A stretch of 64,000 bases of DNA from Candidatus Methanosphaera massiliense (lineage in GTDB: Archaea; Methanobacteriota; Methanobacteria; Methanobacteriales; Methanobacteriaceae). Positions within the stretch are counted from its first letter, which is position 1. The number at the start of each line of letters is the position of its first letter. Under the pieces are notes generated by a model. It saw only the letters and a list, made by a program, of their open reading frames with translations. It did not search any database and had not been told where the DNA came from. Where the stretch lies: positions 1,592,501 through 1,656,500 of the forward strand of contig NZ_JARBXM010000001.1 of NCBI RefSeq assembly GCF_028890305.1, written 5' to 3'. A program made the translations under genes and the position numbers. Below are positions 55,099-64,000 of this stretch, one piece after another.

Positions 55099-55664
55099 CT
55101 CAGCACCTCCTCTATAAATAACCTGTGAACTAATGTATCTTCTGTTAGTTCAGGGTGGAAAGCTATTCCAATATATTGATTTTGTTTAACTGCAATAATT
55201 TTATCATCATATTTACTTAATACTTCTACATCATCGCCAATATTATTCACATATGGTGCTCTGATAAATATGCCATGATATTTTTTGTCAGTAAATTCGA
55301 TTTCAGTTTCAAATGATAATCTTTGTCTTCCAAAACCATTTCTTTCTACAGTTGCATCTATTAAATGAAGTAGTGGCTGTTCTTTATCTGTTTTATCACA
55401 CAGTAATACTAATCCTGCACATGTTCCTAGTATTGGTATTCCTGAAGTTTGAAGATATTTCATTAATCCCGTTTTCTCTAAGTGTAAACCAATAGTTGAA
55501 CTTTCACCACCAGAGATTATTAGACCATCACAATCCTGAATATCTTCTAATACATTTACTAGTTTTATTGAGCCATCAATCCCCATTTCTTTCAATGCTT
55601 TTTCTGTTATTATTTGATGTTCTTCAACGTCACCTTGTAAATCTAGAATTCCTATTTTTATCAT
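55086..55664 (-). CDS. pdxT: Pyridoxal 5'-phosphate synthase glutaminase subunit PdxT
   Basis: 192 residues of the class I glutaminase family. Motifs: IGILDLQGDVEEH, GLIISGGESSTIG, PILGTCAGLVLL (Cys nucleophile), GFGRQRLSFETEI and IAFHPELTEDTLVHRLF (His, Glu). It feeds ammonia to PdxS for PLP synthesis; pdxS is not in the window. It heads the glutamate synthase operon, linking two glutamine-using systems. The ATG has a GGTGAT-type site. Confidence 0.95.
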   Translation of the reverse strand: MIKIGILDLQGDVEEHQIITEKALKEMGIDGSIKLVNVLEDIQDCDGLIISGGESSTIGLHLEKTGLMKYLQTSGIPILGTCAGLVLLCDKTDKEQPLLHLIDATVERNGFGRQRLSFETEIEFTDKKYHGIFIRAPYVNNIGDDVEVLSKYDDKIIAVKQNQYIGIAFHPELTEDTLVHRLFIEEVLRCVE

Positions 55665-56166
55665 GTCATCACCTAATTAATAATGAATTTCTAATAAAAA
55701 AATAAAGTATTGCATATAATTAATCATTATAATTGTATTTTTTCATCATATTAATCAAACATGAATATATAATAAGAATCATATTTATTGATGAAATGAT
55801 TTAAAAAACCAACTAAATCCGTAAAAAAACATGTTTTATTCATTCTTTTTAAACATGTTAACTATCATTAGTTTTATATTAAATCAATGTATTATTTTAA
55901 TGAAATAATGATTATTACACTTAATATTATATTGGTTTTTAATATATATAAATATATTGAAAATTGTTTAAGTTTATATTTAAATGACGTAAAGAACATA
56001 TAGAAACTATTACAATAAATTTAATAAAAAAAATAAATTTTACAAAAAAATAGAAAAAAAATGAACAACATAAAAAAATATGGCTTAAAAAATAATAATG
56101 TACAATATATAAAAGTACCTCTTAAAAAACCAGAAAATAAATAAGAAAAAAGAATAACTAAATAGA
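55665..56166. other. Intergenic region upstream of pdxT and after mdh
   Basis: About 500 bases: the promoter of the pdxT-glt operon (minus) with paired AACATGTT palindromes, and A-rich sequence after mdh. No GGAA-N6-TTCC site was found. Confidence 0.45.
55827..55860. repeat. Paired AAACATGTT palindromes upstream of the pdxT-glt operon
   Basis: AAACATGTTT at 55827-55836 and AAACATGTTA at 55851-55860, centres 24 bp apart, about 165-195 bases upstream of pdxT. Each core AACATGTT is palindromic. Confidence 0.4.
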
Positions 56167-57120
56167 TTATTCCTCCAACTCTTTTTTAACTTTATAAGTA
56201 ACCTTCTTAACCGTACGAGCAGCATCAAAAAATTCAGTACGCTCATCATCATTCATTTTTAAAGGAACAATCGCTTGAATACCATTTCTACAAAGAATAA
56301 CAGGTACACCTAAAGAAACATCATAAACTCCTTCAACTTCACCCTCAAGATAAGTACTAACAGTTAAAATCTTACGACTATCATTAACAATAGTTGAAAT
56401 TAAATTAGCTATAGCGTGAGCAGGTCCATATTCAGTAGCACCTTTTTTACTAATAATAGTACTTCCTGCTGATTTTAATCTAGTAACCAAGCCAGGAACA
56501 TCTAAATCACTACTCTCTACAAAATATTTTAATAAAATACCACCAATAGTAGTAGAACTTAATAAAGGAACCATATGATCTCCATGTTCACCAATAACTC
56601 TTGTATGTATTTCACCACTATTAATATTGAAATGTTTTGAAAGAATAGTCTTTAATCTTAAAGAATCTAAGTGGTTACCTAAACCTATCACACGACTTTT
56701 ATCAAATCCAGAAGCTTCTAAAGCAACAGTAGTCATGACATCAACAGGGTTAGTAACTATTAAAATTATTGAATCTGGAGCATATTTAGCAATCTGCTCA
56801 GCATAATCTTTCACAATCTTAGCATTAGGAACTGCTAAATCAAGCCGAGACATACCTTCTTTTCTATGTATACCTGACGTTATTAATACAATAGCTGAAT
56901 CTTTTAAATCTTCATAATTTGTTGATGGTGTTAATACTGAATCAATATCCTCTACAGCTAATGCATCATAAATATCAAGAATTTCTCCTTTAACATTTTC
57001 GATACTTGATGGCCTAGAGAACATCACTATTTCATCAATACTATCTTCCTCAGCTAATGTAAAAGCAACATTTTTACCTATTGTTCCTGATGCTCCCATA
57101 ATACTAACTTTTACCATCAT
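56167..57120 (-). CDS. mdh: Malate dehydrogenase (LDH/MDH family)
   Basis: 317 residues from ATG at 57120, which has AGGAT upstream (a TTG at 57126 is also in frame). NAD loop VSIMGASGTIGKNVA, substrate loop ITSGIHRKEGMSRLDL, IVTNPVDVMT, GLGNHLDSLRLK and the catalytic GEHGDHMVPL. The RKEGMSR loop and an arginine-rich pocket point to malate, not lactate. It interconverts oxaloacetate and malate, probably in the incomplete reductive TCA branch of methanogens. Confidence 0.92.
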   Translation of the reverse strand: MMVKVSIMGASGTIGKNVAFTLAEEDSIDEIVMFSRPSSIENVKGEILDIYDALAVEDIDSVLTPSTNYEDLKDSAIVLITSGIHRKEGMSRLDLAVPNAKIVKDYAEQIAKYAPDSIILIVTNPVDVMTTVALEASGFDKSRVIGLGNHLDSLRLKTILSKHFNINSGEIHTRVIGEHGDHMVPLLSSTTIGGILLKYFVESSDLDVPGLVTRLKSAGSTIISKKGATEYGPAHAIANLISTIVNDSRKILTVSTYLEGEVEGVYDVSLGVPVILCRNGIQAIVPLKMNDDERTEFFDAARTVKKVTYKVKKELEE

Positions 57121-57318
57121 TATCAAATCCTAATCATAATTATTTTAATTAAATTTTATTATTATATTTGTATTTTCTATTAATAAAAGCTTACTAAGAA
57201 AAATTGTAAATAACAAGTTACCCTTAAAAAACAGTTAACAATGTTTAATAAATTAGTAAAAAAACAAGAAAAAAGACAGATAATAAAATAAAAAAATATA
57301 TAAAAAGAAAAGGTTAAA

Positions 57319-57888
57319 CTAATTTTCTAATTTATCAATGAAAGTTAAAGCATTAGCTCTTACATAACCACTTTCATCATTCTCAGATAATTCTTTAAGA
57401 ATGTCAAGTGCTTCATCTCCACCAATATTACCTAGGCCAAATACAGCACCTGAACGAACAAAACTTCTTTCATCCTTAGAAGCTTTGATGAAGACATCAA
57501 GAGTATCTTTATTAGCAATTTTAGCTAAAGCCCATACAGCTCCACCGCGAGCTCTCCAATTTTCATCATCCACTAATTTAAGTAAAGTATCTACCGCATC
57601 ATCTCCATACTCAGAGAGTGCTGAGCTTGACTGTCTTCTAACCCATTTATTTTGGTCATGTAATAATTCACCAAAAACATCAATAGAACTAGGGTCTTTA
57701 ACACTTTTAATAATATCGATAAGACTTAACTTAATAGACTTAGGATAATATGGTTTAACAACTTCTTCATGTAAAATATCCAATTCATCAGGCATATTGG
57801 TTGAAATTGTACTTTCAGCTTCTAATTTTACAAAATCATCTAAATCATTAAGATCTTTTATTGCATTTCTTACATCTTCTGCACTCAT
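57319..57888 (-). CDS. HEAT-repeat protein (PBS-lyase type)
   Basis: 189 residues made of about five helical repeats (DPSSIDVFGELLHDQNKWVR, AVDTLLKLVDDENWRARGGA, TLDVFIKASKDERSFVRSGA, ALDILKELSENDESGYVRAN). Each carries the VR/AR turn typical of PBS-lyase HEAT repeats. There is no catalytic domain. Such proteins are scaffolds; no partner is suggested by the neighbours. Confidence 0.82.
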   Translation of the reverse strand: MSAEDVRNAIKDLNDLDDFVKLEAESTISTNMPDELDILHEEVVKPYYPKSIKLSLIDIIKSVKDPSSIDVFGELLHDQNKWVRRQSSSALSEYGDDAVDTLLKLVDDENWRARGGAVWALAKIANKDTLDVFIKASKDERSFVRSGAVFGLGNIGGDEALDILKELSENDESGYVRANALTFIDKLEN

Positions 57889-58037
57889 TGTTACTCCTCA
57901 TTAAATTTAATTCTAGTATTTTATTTATGTTTTAACTTTTTCCTTATAGATATATTAGTTTAATAAATATAAGTAACTATACTTAATAAGAACCTATATA
58001 ATTATACTATAAAAGAAAAATAAAGGAGTAAAAAATA

Positions 58038-59009
58038 TTGTACAAAATAACAGTAATACCTGGTGATGGTATTGGACAAGAAGTAATGAAACCTACTATA
58101 GACATACTAGAAACATTAAATACGAAATTCGAATTTATCGAAAAAGAAGCTGGAAAAGAATGTTATAAAAAACACGGTACCAATCTACCTGAGGACACAA
58201 TACAACAATGTAAAGAAAGTGATAGTGTACTCTTTGGGGCAGTAACTTCAATTCCTGAACAAAAAAGTGCAATAGTAACCTTACGAAAAAAACTGGATTT
58301 ATATGTTAATCAAAGACCAATACACTCCTATACTAATCAAGACATAAACTTCACAATAATAAGAGAAAATTCAGAAGGATTATACTCACACCTAGAAGAA
58401 CAGAAGGGTGATGAAGTAATAGCTCTCAGAAAAATAACAAACAAGGGTTCAGAAAGAATTATTAAATACGCATTCAACTACGCACAAAAAACAGGACAAA
58501 AAAGAGTAACAGCAGCTCACAAAGCAAATGTATTACCATTAACTGATGGAATATTCAAAAACACATTCTATAAAATAAGTGAAGAATATCCTAATATAGA
58601 TAGTAATGATTACTATATCGATGCAACTGCTATGTATTTAATAACAGATCCTGCTAGATTTGATGTTATAGTTACAACAAATTTATTTGGAGACATACTC
58701 TCTGATGAAGGAGGAGGTTTACTAGGTAGCTTAGGATTAATACCATCAGCAAATATTGGAGATAATAATGGATTATTTGAGCCTGTGCATGGTTCAGCTC
58801 CAGACATAGCAGGACAACACAAAGCAAATCCTACAGCAATGATATTATCTAGTTGTTTAATGCTTGAATTCTTAGGAAAACAAGAAGAAGCAGATTTATT
58901 ACATAAAGCTGTAGACGATGTAATACTAGAAAATAAAATAAAAACTCCTGACATGAATGGAACTAATACAACTCAAGAAGTAGCTGATGCTATTCTACAT
59001 AAGATGTAA
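58038..59009 (+). CDS. aksF: Homoisocitrate/isopropylmalate dehydrogenase family, likely AksF, TTG start
   Basis: 323 residues. The TTG at 58038 follows AAGGAGT with no alternative. Motifs: VIPGDGIGQEVM, LFGAVTSIPEQKSAIVTLRK, IIRENSEGLY, HKANVLPLTDG, NLFGDILSDEGGG and EPVHGSAPDIAG. The TSIPxxKSAIxTLRK loop resembles AksF (homoisocitrate dehydrogenase of coenzyme B side-chain synthesis) more than LeuB, but substrate cannot be fixed by eye. It is a single gene. Confidence 0.8.
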   Translation: MYKITVIPGDGIGQEVMKPTIDILETLNTKFEFIEKEAGKECYKKHGTNLPEDTIQQCKESDSVLFGAVTSIPEQKSAIVTLRKKLDLYVNQRPIHSYTNQDINFTIIRENSEGLYSHLEEQKGDEVIALRKITNKGSERIIKYAFNYAQKTGQKRVTAAHKANVLPLTDGIFKNTFYKISEEYPNIDSNDYYIDATAMYLITDPARFDVIVTTNLFGDILSDEGGGLLGSLGLIPSANIGDNNGLFEPVHGSAPDIAGQHKANPTAMILSSCLMLEFLGKQEEADLLHKAVDDVILENKIKTPDMNGTNTTQEVADAILHKM

Positions 59010-59215
59010 TTGTTGAAATTCAAATTATAATAAAAAATAATATAAATAAATTTATAAACATTAAATAAAAGAATATTATATAATATTAAAAATTTTGTTT
59101 ATTCATCATTTTATTAATAATAGGAAAATAATAGACGAGAAATTAACTCATCTACTAATAATTTTGATAAAATGCTAATATCAATAAAGTTTTACCCTAG
59201 GAGGTATAATACAAC

Positions 59216-60310
59216 ATGAAAACAACTGTAAGTATAATTAAAGCAGATATTGGTAGTGTTGGTGGACACGCAGTAACACACCAAAAACTAATGGATACAT
59301 GTAATGCACATTTATCTAAAGCAAAAGAAGAAGGACTATTAACCGACTTTTATATAACCCATTGTGGTGACGACATAGATATGATTATGACCCACACAAA
59401 TGGTCCAGACAATGAAGAAGTACATAAACTAGCATTTGATACATTCATGGATGGAGCAGAAGTTGCAAAAGGTCTTAAATTATACGGTGCAGGTCAAGAT
59501 TTATTAAGTGACACTTTTAGTGGAAACATAAAAGGTATGGGACCAGGAAGTGCAGAAATAGAATTTGAAGAAAGAGGAGCAGACCCTGTATTCACATATT
59601 GTTGTGATAAAACAGAACCAGGAGCATTTAACTTACCTCTATTTAGAATGTTTGCAGACCCATTTAATACAGCAGGATTAGTAATCGACCCTAAATTACA
59701 CGGTGGATTTGACTTTGAAGTATACGATGTTATAGAAAACAGGAAAGTAACAATGTCATGCCCAAGTGAAATGTATGATTTACTAGCATTAATCGGTTCA
59801 ACTGGAAGATACGTAATAAAAAGAATCTTCAGACACTCCGATGGTGAAATAGCTGCAGCAGTAAGTACTGACAGATTAAACTTAATGGCAGGAAAATACA
59901 TAGGTAAAGATGACCCAGTAGCAATAGTAAGATCTCAATCCGGATTCCCAGCAGCTGGAGAAACAACTGAACCATTTGCATTCCCACACTTAGTAAGTGG
60001 ATGGATGAGAGGATCACACAACGGACCTTTAATGCCTGTAGGACAAGCAGACGCAAGACCTGTAAGATTCGATGGACCTCCACGAGTAATCGGTCTTGGT
60101 TTCCAAGTATCAAACGCTAAATTAGTTGGTCCTGTAGACATGTTTGCAGATCCAGCATTTGATGAAGCAAGAACAACTGCTACTAAAGTAGCAAACTACA
60201 TGAGAAGACATGGTCCATTTGAACCTCACAGATTACCTGCAGATGAAATGGAATACACAAGTCTTCCAGGTGTACTTGAAAAACTAGAAGGCAGATTCGA
60301 AGATATGTAA
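59216..60310 (+). CDS. fbp: Bifunctional fructose-1,6-bisphosphate aldolase/phosphatase
   Basis: 364 residues. Motifs are KADIGSVGGHAVTH, CGDDIDMIMTH, YGAGQDLLSD, GMGPGSAEIEFEERGADP and FGDGAR-region metal ligands, with SQSGFPAAGETTEPFAFPHL and PVGQADARPVRFDGPPR near the end. It makes fructose 6-phosphate directly from triose phosphates in archaeal gluconeogenesis. The ATG follows AGGAGG. C-rich/T-run terminator after it. Confidence 0.95.
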   Translation: MKTTVSIIKADIGSVGGHAVTHQKLMDTCNAHLSKAKEEGLLTDFYITHCGDDIDMIMTHTNGPDNEEVHKLAFDTFMDGAEVAKGLKLYGAGQDLLSDTFSGNIKGMGPGSAEIEFEERGADPVFTYCCDKTEPGAFNLPLFRMFADPFNTAGLVIDPKLHGGFDFEVYDVIENRKVTMSCPSEMYDLLALIGSTGRYVIKRIFRHSDGEIAAAVSTDRLNLMAGKYIGKDDPVAIVRSQSGFPAAGETTEPFAFPHLVSGWMRGSHNGPLMPVGQADARPVRFDGPPRVIGLGFQVSNAKLVGPVDMFADPAFDEARTTATKVANYMRRHGPFEPHRLPADEMEYTSLPGVLEKLEGRFEDM

Positions 60311-60327
60311 GTACATATCCAATATAA

Positions 60328-60339
60328 CCTCCTTTTTTT
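60328..60339 (+). terminator. CCTCC then T7, terminator of fbp
   Basis: Starts 17 bases after the fbp stop. Confidence 0.55.
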
Positions 60340-60479
60340 AGTAATAACTATTTTCAAATAAAATTTTCCTAATTTTTAAAATACAACATTTTTATCAGAG
60401 CCATTATAACTAATTTTACATGATAAGAAAGAATTTACAAGATTATTTTACATCTATAAAAAAGTTGATGAAAATAAAA

Positions 60480-60658
60480 ATACAACAATTAAGTTATAAA
60501 ATTACATCATTTTTGTTTACAATACAACATTTTTCAAGAAAATGAAACATTATAAAAAAGAGTAATGAAACATTTCAACTGTAAATACAACATATTAAAA
60601 AAAGAATACAACAATGAATATATAAAAATCTAACATTCCAAATATAATACAACATTCC
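60480..60658 (+). repeat. Degenerate tandem array, consensus ATACAACATT, ~21-bp period
   Basis: Units start at about 60480, 60501, 60522, 60542, 60565, 60585, 60606, 60628 and 60647: spacings 21, 21, 20, 23, 20, 21, 22, 19. Forms include ATACAACATT, ATGAAACATT and ATTACATCATT. Possible outlying copies are at 60381 and 60436. It is noncoding. Confidence 0.6.
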
Positions 60659-60729
60659 AACAAATGTTCTATAAAAAAAGATAATTGTTTCATTTAAAAA
60701 AAAAATAATAAAAAAAAAGGAAATAGAGT

Positions 60730-62202
60730 CTATTTATCTAATAAATTAGATATATGAGCAGTAGTAATACTACCAATAACTTTATCCTCTTCATCAATAA
60801 CTGGTAAACCAGATATATTATGTTCCTTCATTTTAGTAGTAATATCAAAAATTGAATCATTTTCATGACAAGTATATACATTTCTAGTCATGATATCCTC
60901 AATATTTTCTGCATTAGTAGCTATTGCCTTGGATAAATCCCATGCTGTAACAAGTCCTACAATTTTCTCATTAGTATCTACAATAGGAATATGTGTTTTA
61001 TTACAAGTCATCATTAATTCGGCAGCTTCTTTAATATCAGCACCATCAGTTAATGTTATAACCTTATGAGACATTACATCTTTTACCCTTGCTTTTGATA
61101 AGAAATTACTGATTATGTAATTCATTTGTCCATTTTCAATTAGAAAAGCATCATGTCCATATTCAGAATTTAATCTAGAATAACTAACATCTACATTATT
61201 TGATCTGAGTGCCATTACTATATCTTCCATGTGTTCATGTGTATATAGCCAATCTGAAGTTATTGACATTATAAGCATTCTTGCTGTTATTGGTTTTAAT
61301 GCTTCTTCTAATGAATTATTGTTTCTTATATCAAAATAATCTAATGCTTTTGTAAGATATAAATAACTATTTGCATCAAATCTTTGCGTGAATGTAACTC
61401 CTTGATGTTCAAGATAACTTTCTACCTGAAATTCATTACTAAAATCATAACTAAATGTATTTTTGTCCTGTAGCCTACGACCAAATTTTTCATACATTGA
61501 TTCATTACTTAGATAAGTTATATGAGCCATCATACGTGCAACAGATAATCCTTGTTCTGGTCTTTTATCAGTATGATAATAATCACCATTATTCCAGTTT
61601 ACATCTTCTATGATAGAACGTCTTTCAACAGCATTGAATGCAATTTGTTGTGGTGTTGAATATGCACCTGATGCTATCATTATTGCATTACGTACTATGT
61701 CTGGATAAGATATTGTCCATTGTAGTACTTGCATTCCACCCATAGATCCACCTACTACACAATATAAGTAAGGTATTTCAAGATGATCAATTAGTTTTTT
61801 CTGTGCATGTACCATGTCTGTTATTGTAACTATAGGAAAATCAAGACCATAATAATCACCAGTGTCAGGATTTATATCAGAAGGCCCTGTTGTTCCTTTA
61901 CAACTACCTATAACATTAGAGCATATTATGAAATATCTATTAGTATCTAAGGGTTTTCCCGGACCTATTATTATATTCCACCAACCAGGTTTTTTATCAC
62001 CATTATGCCATCCGGCAGCATGTGCATCACCTGTTAAAGCATGACATACTAGTATTACATTGCTTTTTTCATTATTTAAAACACCGTATGTTTCATAGGC
62101 TATTGTTGGCTTTTTTAAAATATCTCCAGTTTCTAATTTTAAATCCTCATCCATATGAAAGTAATGTGTATCTACAGTTCCTAAAGATTTCTCATATGAC
62201 AT
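60730..62202 (-). CDS. metX: Homoserine O-acetyltransferase with C-terminal CBS pair
   Basis: 490 residues. The first 370 are an alpha/beta-hydrolase Met[41 protein letters not shown] (nucleophile Ser) and [12 protein letters not shown] (His). The rest are two CBS domains ([37 protein letters not shown]). Acetylates homoserine for methionine synthesis with the neighbour metY; the CBS pair may sense adenosyl ligands such as SAM. The start has a GGGAG site. Confidence 0.92.
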   Translation of the reverse strand: MSYEKSLGTVDTHYFHMDEDLKLETGDILKKPTIAYETYGVLNNEKSNVILVCHALTGDAHAAGWHNGDKKPGWWNIIIGPGKPLDTNRYFIICSNVIGSCKGTTGPSDINPDTGDYYGLDFPIVTITDMVHAQKKLIDHLEIPYLYCVVGGSMGGMQVLQWTISYPDIVRNAIMIASGAYSTPQQIAFNAVERRSIIEDVNWNNGDYYHTDKRPEQGLSVARMMAHITYLSNESMYEKFGRRLQDKNTFSYDFSNEFQVESYLEHQGVTFTQRFDANSYLYLTKALDYFDIRNNNSLEEALKPITARMLIMSITSDWLYTHEHMEDIVMALRSNNVDVSYSRLNSEYGHDAFLIENGQMNYIISNFLSKARVKDVMSHKVITLTDGADIKEAAELMMTCNKTHIPIVDTNEKIVGLVTAWDLSKAIATNAENIEDIMTRNVYTCHENDSIFDITTKMKEHNISGLPVIDEEDKVIGSITTAHISNLLDK

Positions 62203-62431
62203 TGATTTTCTCCCTTAACAATTGTAATTAAAAATATATTTATTTTTTTATACATTTAATTATTATTATGTTTCTTAGTCCAAATTTAATTATTTTTTAA
62301 AAAATTAATAATTAATTTAATTAGAATTTAAAAACAGGCTTTAATTTAATAAATAATGTAGTATTGTGAGGGTCAAAATATAATATAAATGAGAAATGAT
62401 TCATTCATATCTTTTTTTCTTAAATATAAAT

Positions 62432-62455
62432 TTAGAAGAGAAATGATTCTTCTAA
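62432..62455. terminator. Perfect 8-bp hairpin after metY
   Basis: TTAGAAGA, loop GAAATGAT, TCTTCTAA, 20 bases beyond the metY stop on the minus strand; no clear T-run follows on that strand, so it may be a 3'-end stabiliser. Confidence 0.4.
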
Positions 62456-62473
62456 TAATAATATTCATTGTAT

Positions 62474-63763
62474 TTAATTAACTTTTTCTAATGCTTGATC
62501 AATATCAGCAATAATATCTTCGATATCTTCAATACCTACAGCAAATCTGATAAGATCTGGTGTTACACCAGTAGCTCTTTGTTGTTCTTCAGTTAACTGT
62601 GAGTGTGTTGTTGATGCTGGGTGAATTATTAATGATTTAGCATCTCCAATATTTGCTAATAAGGATAATAATTCTACATTGTTAATAAAGTCAATTGCAC
62701 CTTGATATCCTGCTTTTAATCCAAAGGAAACTATTCCACCATAACCTTTTTCAACATATTTTGATGCTATTTCGTGGTTTGGACTACTTTCTAATCCAGA
62801 GTAAGTTACCCATGCTACTTTTGGATGTTGTTCTAAGTGTTTTGCTACTGCTAATGCATTTTCACCATGTTTTCTAATTCTTAAATCTAATGTTTCTAGT
62901 CCTTGTAGTAATAAGAATGATCCAAATGGGCTTGGTATTGCACCTGTATCTCTTCCAAGTACTGCTCTTATTCTTGTGGTGAATGCTGCAGGTCCTACAT
63001 CTTTGTAAAATGATAATCCATTATAGGTTTCATCTGGTTCAACTAGTGCTGGGAATTTTCCATTGTCCCATGGGAAGTCACCTTTTTCTATGATGATTCC
63101 GCCCATTGTTGTTCCATGTCCTCCAATATATTTTGTAGCGGAACTGGCAATTATATCTGCTCCATGATCAAATGGTCTTATTGTTCCAACACCTACTGTG
63201 TTATCTACTACAAGTGGTATTCCATGGCTGTGTGCTATTTCTGATAATACGTCAAAGTCAGGTACATCTAATTTAGGGTTTCCTATAGATTCTACATATA
63301 TTCCTCTTGTTTTTTCATCTATTGCTTTTTCAAATTCATCTGGTGATTGAGAATCTACGAATTTAACTGATCTTCCTAAATCTTTTAATGTATTTTCAAA
63401 TAATTCAAAGGTTCCGCCATATAAGTTATCTCCTGATACAATATTATCTCCTACTTTTGTTAAGTTGATAATAGTGTAAAAGATTGCAGCTAATCCTGCT
63501 GATGTTGCATATGCTGCACTTCCACCTTCAATTGCAGCCATTCTTTTTTCGAATGCTTCAGTTGTTGGGTTTGTTAATCTACTGTATATGTTTCCTGGTT
63601 CTTGTAATGCGAATCTTTTTGCAGCTTGTTCTGTATCTTTAAATACATAAGATGTTGTCTGATATATAGGTACTGCTCTAGAACCTGTTTCATCAGTATC
63701 TTCTTGTCCTGCGTGTAATCCGATTGTTGCTATATTTTTCTTATTCTTAATTTGGTATGACAA
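62474..63763 (-). CDS. metY: O-acetylhomoserine sulfhydrylase (MetY)
   Basis: 429 residues of the Cys/Met metabolism PLP family. It begins with the GLHAGQEDTDETGSRAVPIYQTTSYVF segment and has YSRLTNPTTEAFEKRMA, DNTVGVGTIRPFDHGADIIA, SATKYIGGHGTTMGG (PLP lysine) and HPASTTHSQLTEEQ. It makes homocysteine from O-acetylhomoserine and sulfide, next to metX. The ATG has a GGAAG-type site. Intergenic promoter DNA beyond 63763 runs to the window end. Confidence 0.96.
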   Translation of the reverse strand: MSYQIKNKKNIATIGLHAGQEDTDETGSRAVPIYQTTSYVFKDTEQAAKRFALQEPGNIYSRLTNPTTEAFEKRMAAIEGGSAAYATSAGLAAIFYTIINLTKVGDNIVSGDNLYGGTFELFENTLKDLGRSVKFVDSQSPDEFEKAIDEKTRGIYVESIGNPKLDVPDFDVLSEIAHSHGIPLVVDNTVGVGTIRPFDHGADIIASSATKYIGGHGTTMGGIIIEKGDFPWDNGKFPALVEPDETYNGLSFYKDVGPAAFTTRIRAVLGRDTGAIPSPFGSFLLLQGLETLDLRIRKHGENALAVAKHLEQHPKVAWVTYSGLESSPNHEIASKYVEKGYGGIVSFGLKAGYQGAIDFINNVELLSLLANIGDAKSLIIHPASTTHSQLTEEQQRATGVTPDLIRFAVGIEDIEDIIADIDQALEKVN

Positions 63764-64000
63764 TTTAACACTTCCTTATAATTAATTTTGATTTATTCGT
63801 ACTGATTATATGTTTATTTTTCTTTTAATTTAAGATTTTAATGCAATAATTAGATTCGCATTATTTCATGATTGTTATCTATATTTATATATTTGTATTT
63901 GAAAATAATCACTTTCTTATTATTTGTTTAATATTATAATTTTAAATTCATATTGCTATATTGTTAATAGGAAATAAATTATATTCATGTTTTGATTGTT
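63764..64000. other. Upstream region of metY to window end
   Basis: 237 AT-rich bases, presumably the metY promoter. No gene or clear motif was recognised. Confidence 0.4.

Larger units (their letters stand above)
60311..60729. other. Convergent intergenic region holding the ~21-bp array
   Basis: About 420 bases between the fbp and metX 3' ends. It holds the fbp terminator and a degenerate ATACAACATT array. No ORF of note. Confidence 0.5.

Noticed and set aside
60480-60658. CRISPR array
   Set aside because: Short, degenerate units with about 11-bp gaps; not the CRISPR form.

Overview
The window is chromosomal DNA from a methanogenic archaeon of the order Methanobacteriales, most likely a Methanosphaera species (M. 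stadtmanae type). Evidence: very AT-rich intergenic DNA; archaeal translation genes (eIF2-gamma, aIF5B, S6e, L24e, S28e, L7Ae); Orc1/Cdc6; F420-linked enzymes (NpdG, FrhB/FdhB-like proteins, MvhD); MptE; a bifunctional FBP aldolase/phosphatase; and a pseudomurein-binding repeat protein. Most of the window is housekeeping. No CRISPR array, rRNA or tRNA gene was found.

Layout: 1-4.8 kb, minus-strand translation cluster (rpl7ae-rps28e-rpl24e-ndk, then infB, rps6e, partial eif2g). 5.3-11.5 kb, a UbiA prenyltransferase, cdc6, small membrane/unknown ORFs, a degenerate ~22-bp tandem array, a UvrA-type ABC protein and archease. 11.5-15.6 kb, a formate-dehydrogenase-like cluster (short FdhA/FwdB-like protein, FdhB-like protein, MvhD-like protein) whose fdhB-like gene is split by a 1371-bp IS630-family element with TA duplication; removing the element restores the reading frame. 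16-25.5 kb, RtcB, a thioinosine-phosphorylase-like enzyme, NadA, a membrane protein, Ogt, an MFS exporter, class III RNR and a beta carbonic anhydrase. 25.7-38.5 kb, a fused glycosyltransferase, TatD-like and SPL-like proteins, aroE, then hisS-hisI-PIN/KH ATPase-TIM barrel-endA-trpS and a large unknown protein. 39-45.8 kb, a nickel/cobalt ECF transporter (M, N, Q; no adjacent ATPase), an Ig-like/pseudomurein-binding protein without signal peptide, a DRG GTPase, a RelE-like orphan and MptE.

46-57.9 kb is nitrogen and carbon metabolism: a class V aminotransferase, amt-glnK preceded by a GGAA-N6-TTCC palindrome (NrpR operator form), npdG, and a minus-strand operon pdxT - glutamine amidotransferase - GXGXG subunit - circularly permuted FrhB-like iron-sulfur protein - FMN glutamate synthase - second glnK. 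This looks like a dissected glutamate synthase with an F420-family subunit and its own P-II protein. 58-64 kb holds a homoisocitrate-dehydrogenase-like gene, the FBP aldolase/phosphatase, a second degenerate ~21-bp array, and metX-CBS with metY.

The most notable points are the IS-disrupted fdhB-like gene, the permuted FrhB-like protein inside the glutamate synthase operon, two unrelated noncoding arrays with about two-helical-turn periodicity, and several candidate operators (amt, cab, the Ni/Co transporter). Many plus-strand genes end in a C-rich tract followed by T6-T9, which looks like the local terminator form. Positions, motifs and frames were read by eye; no database search was run.
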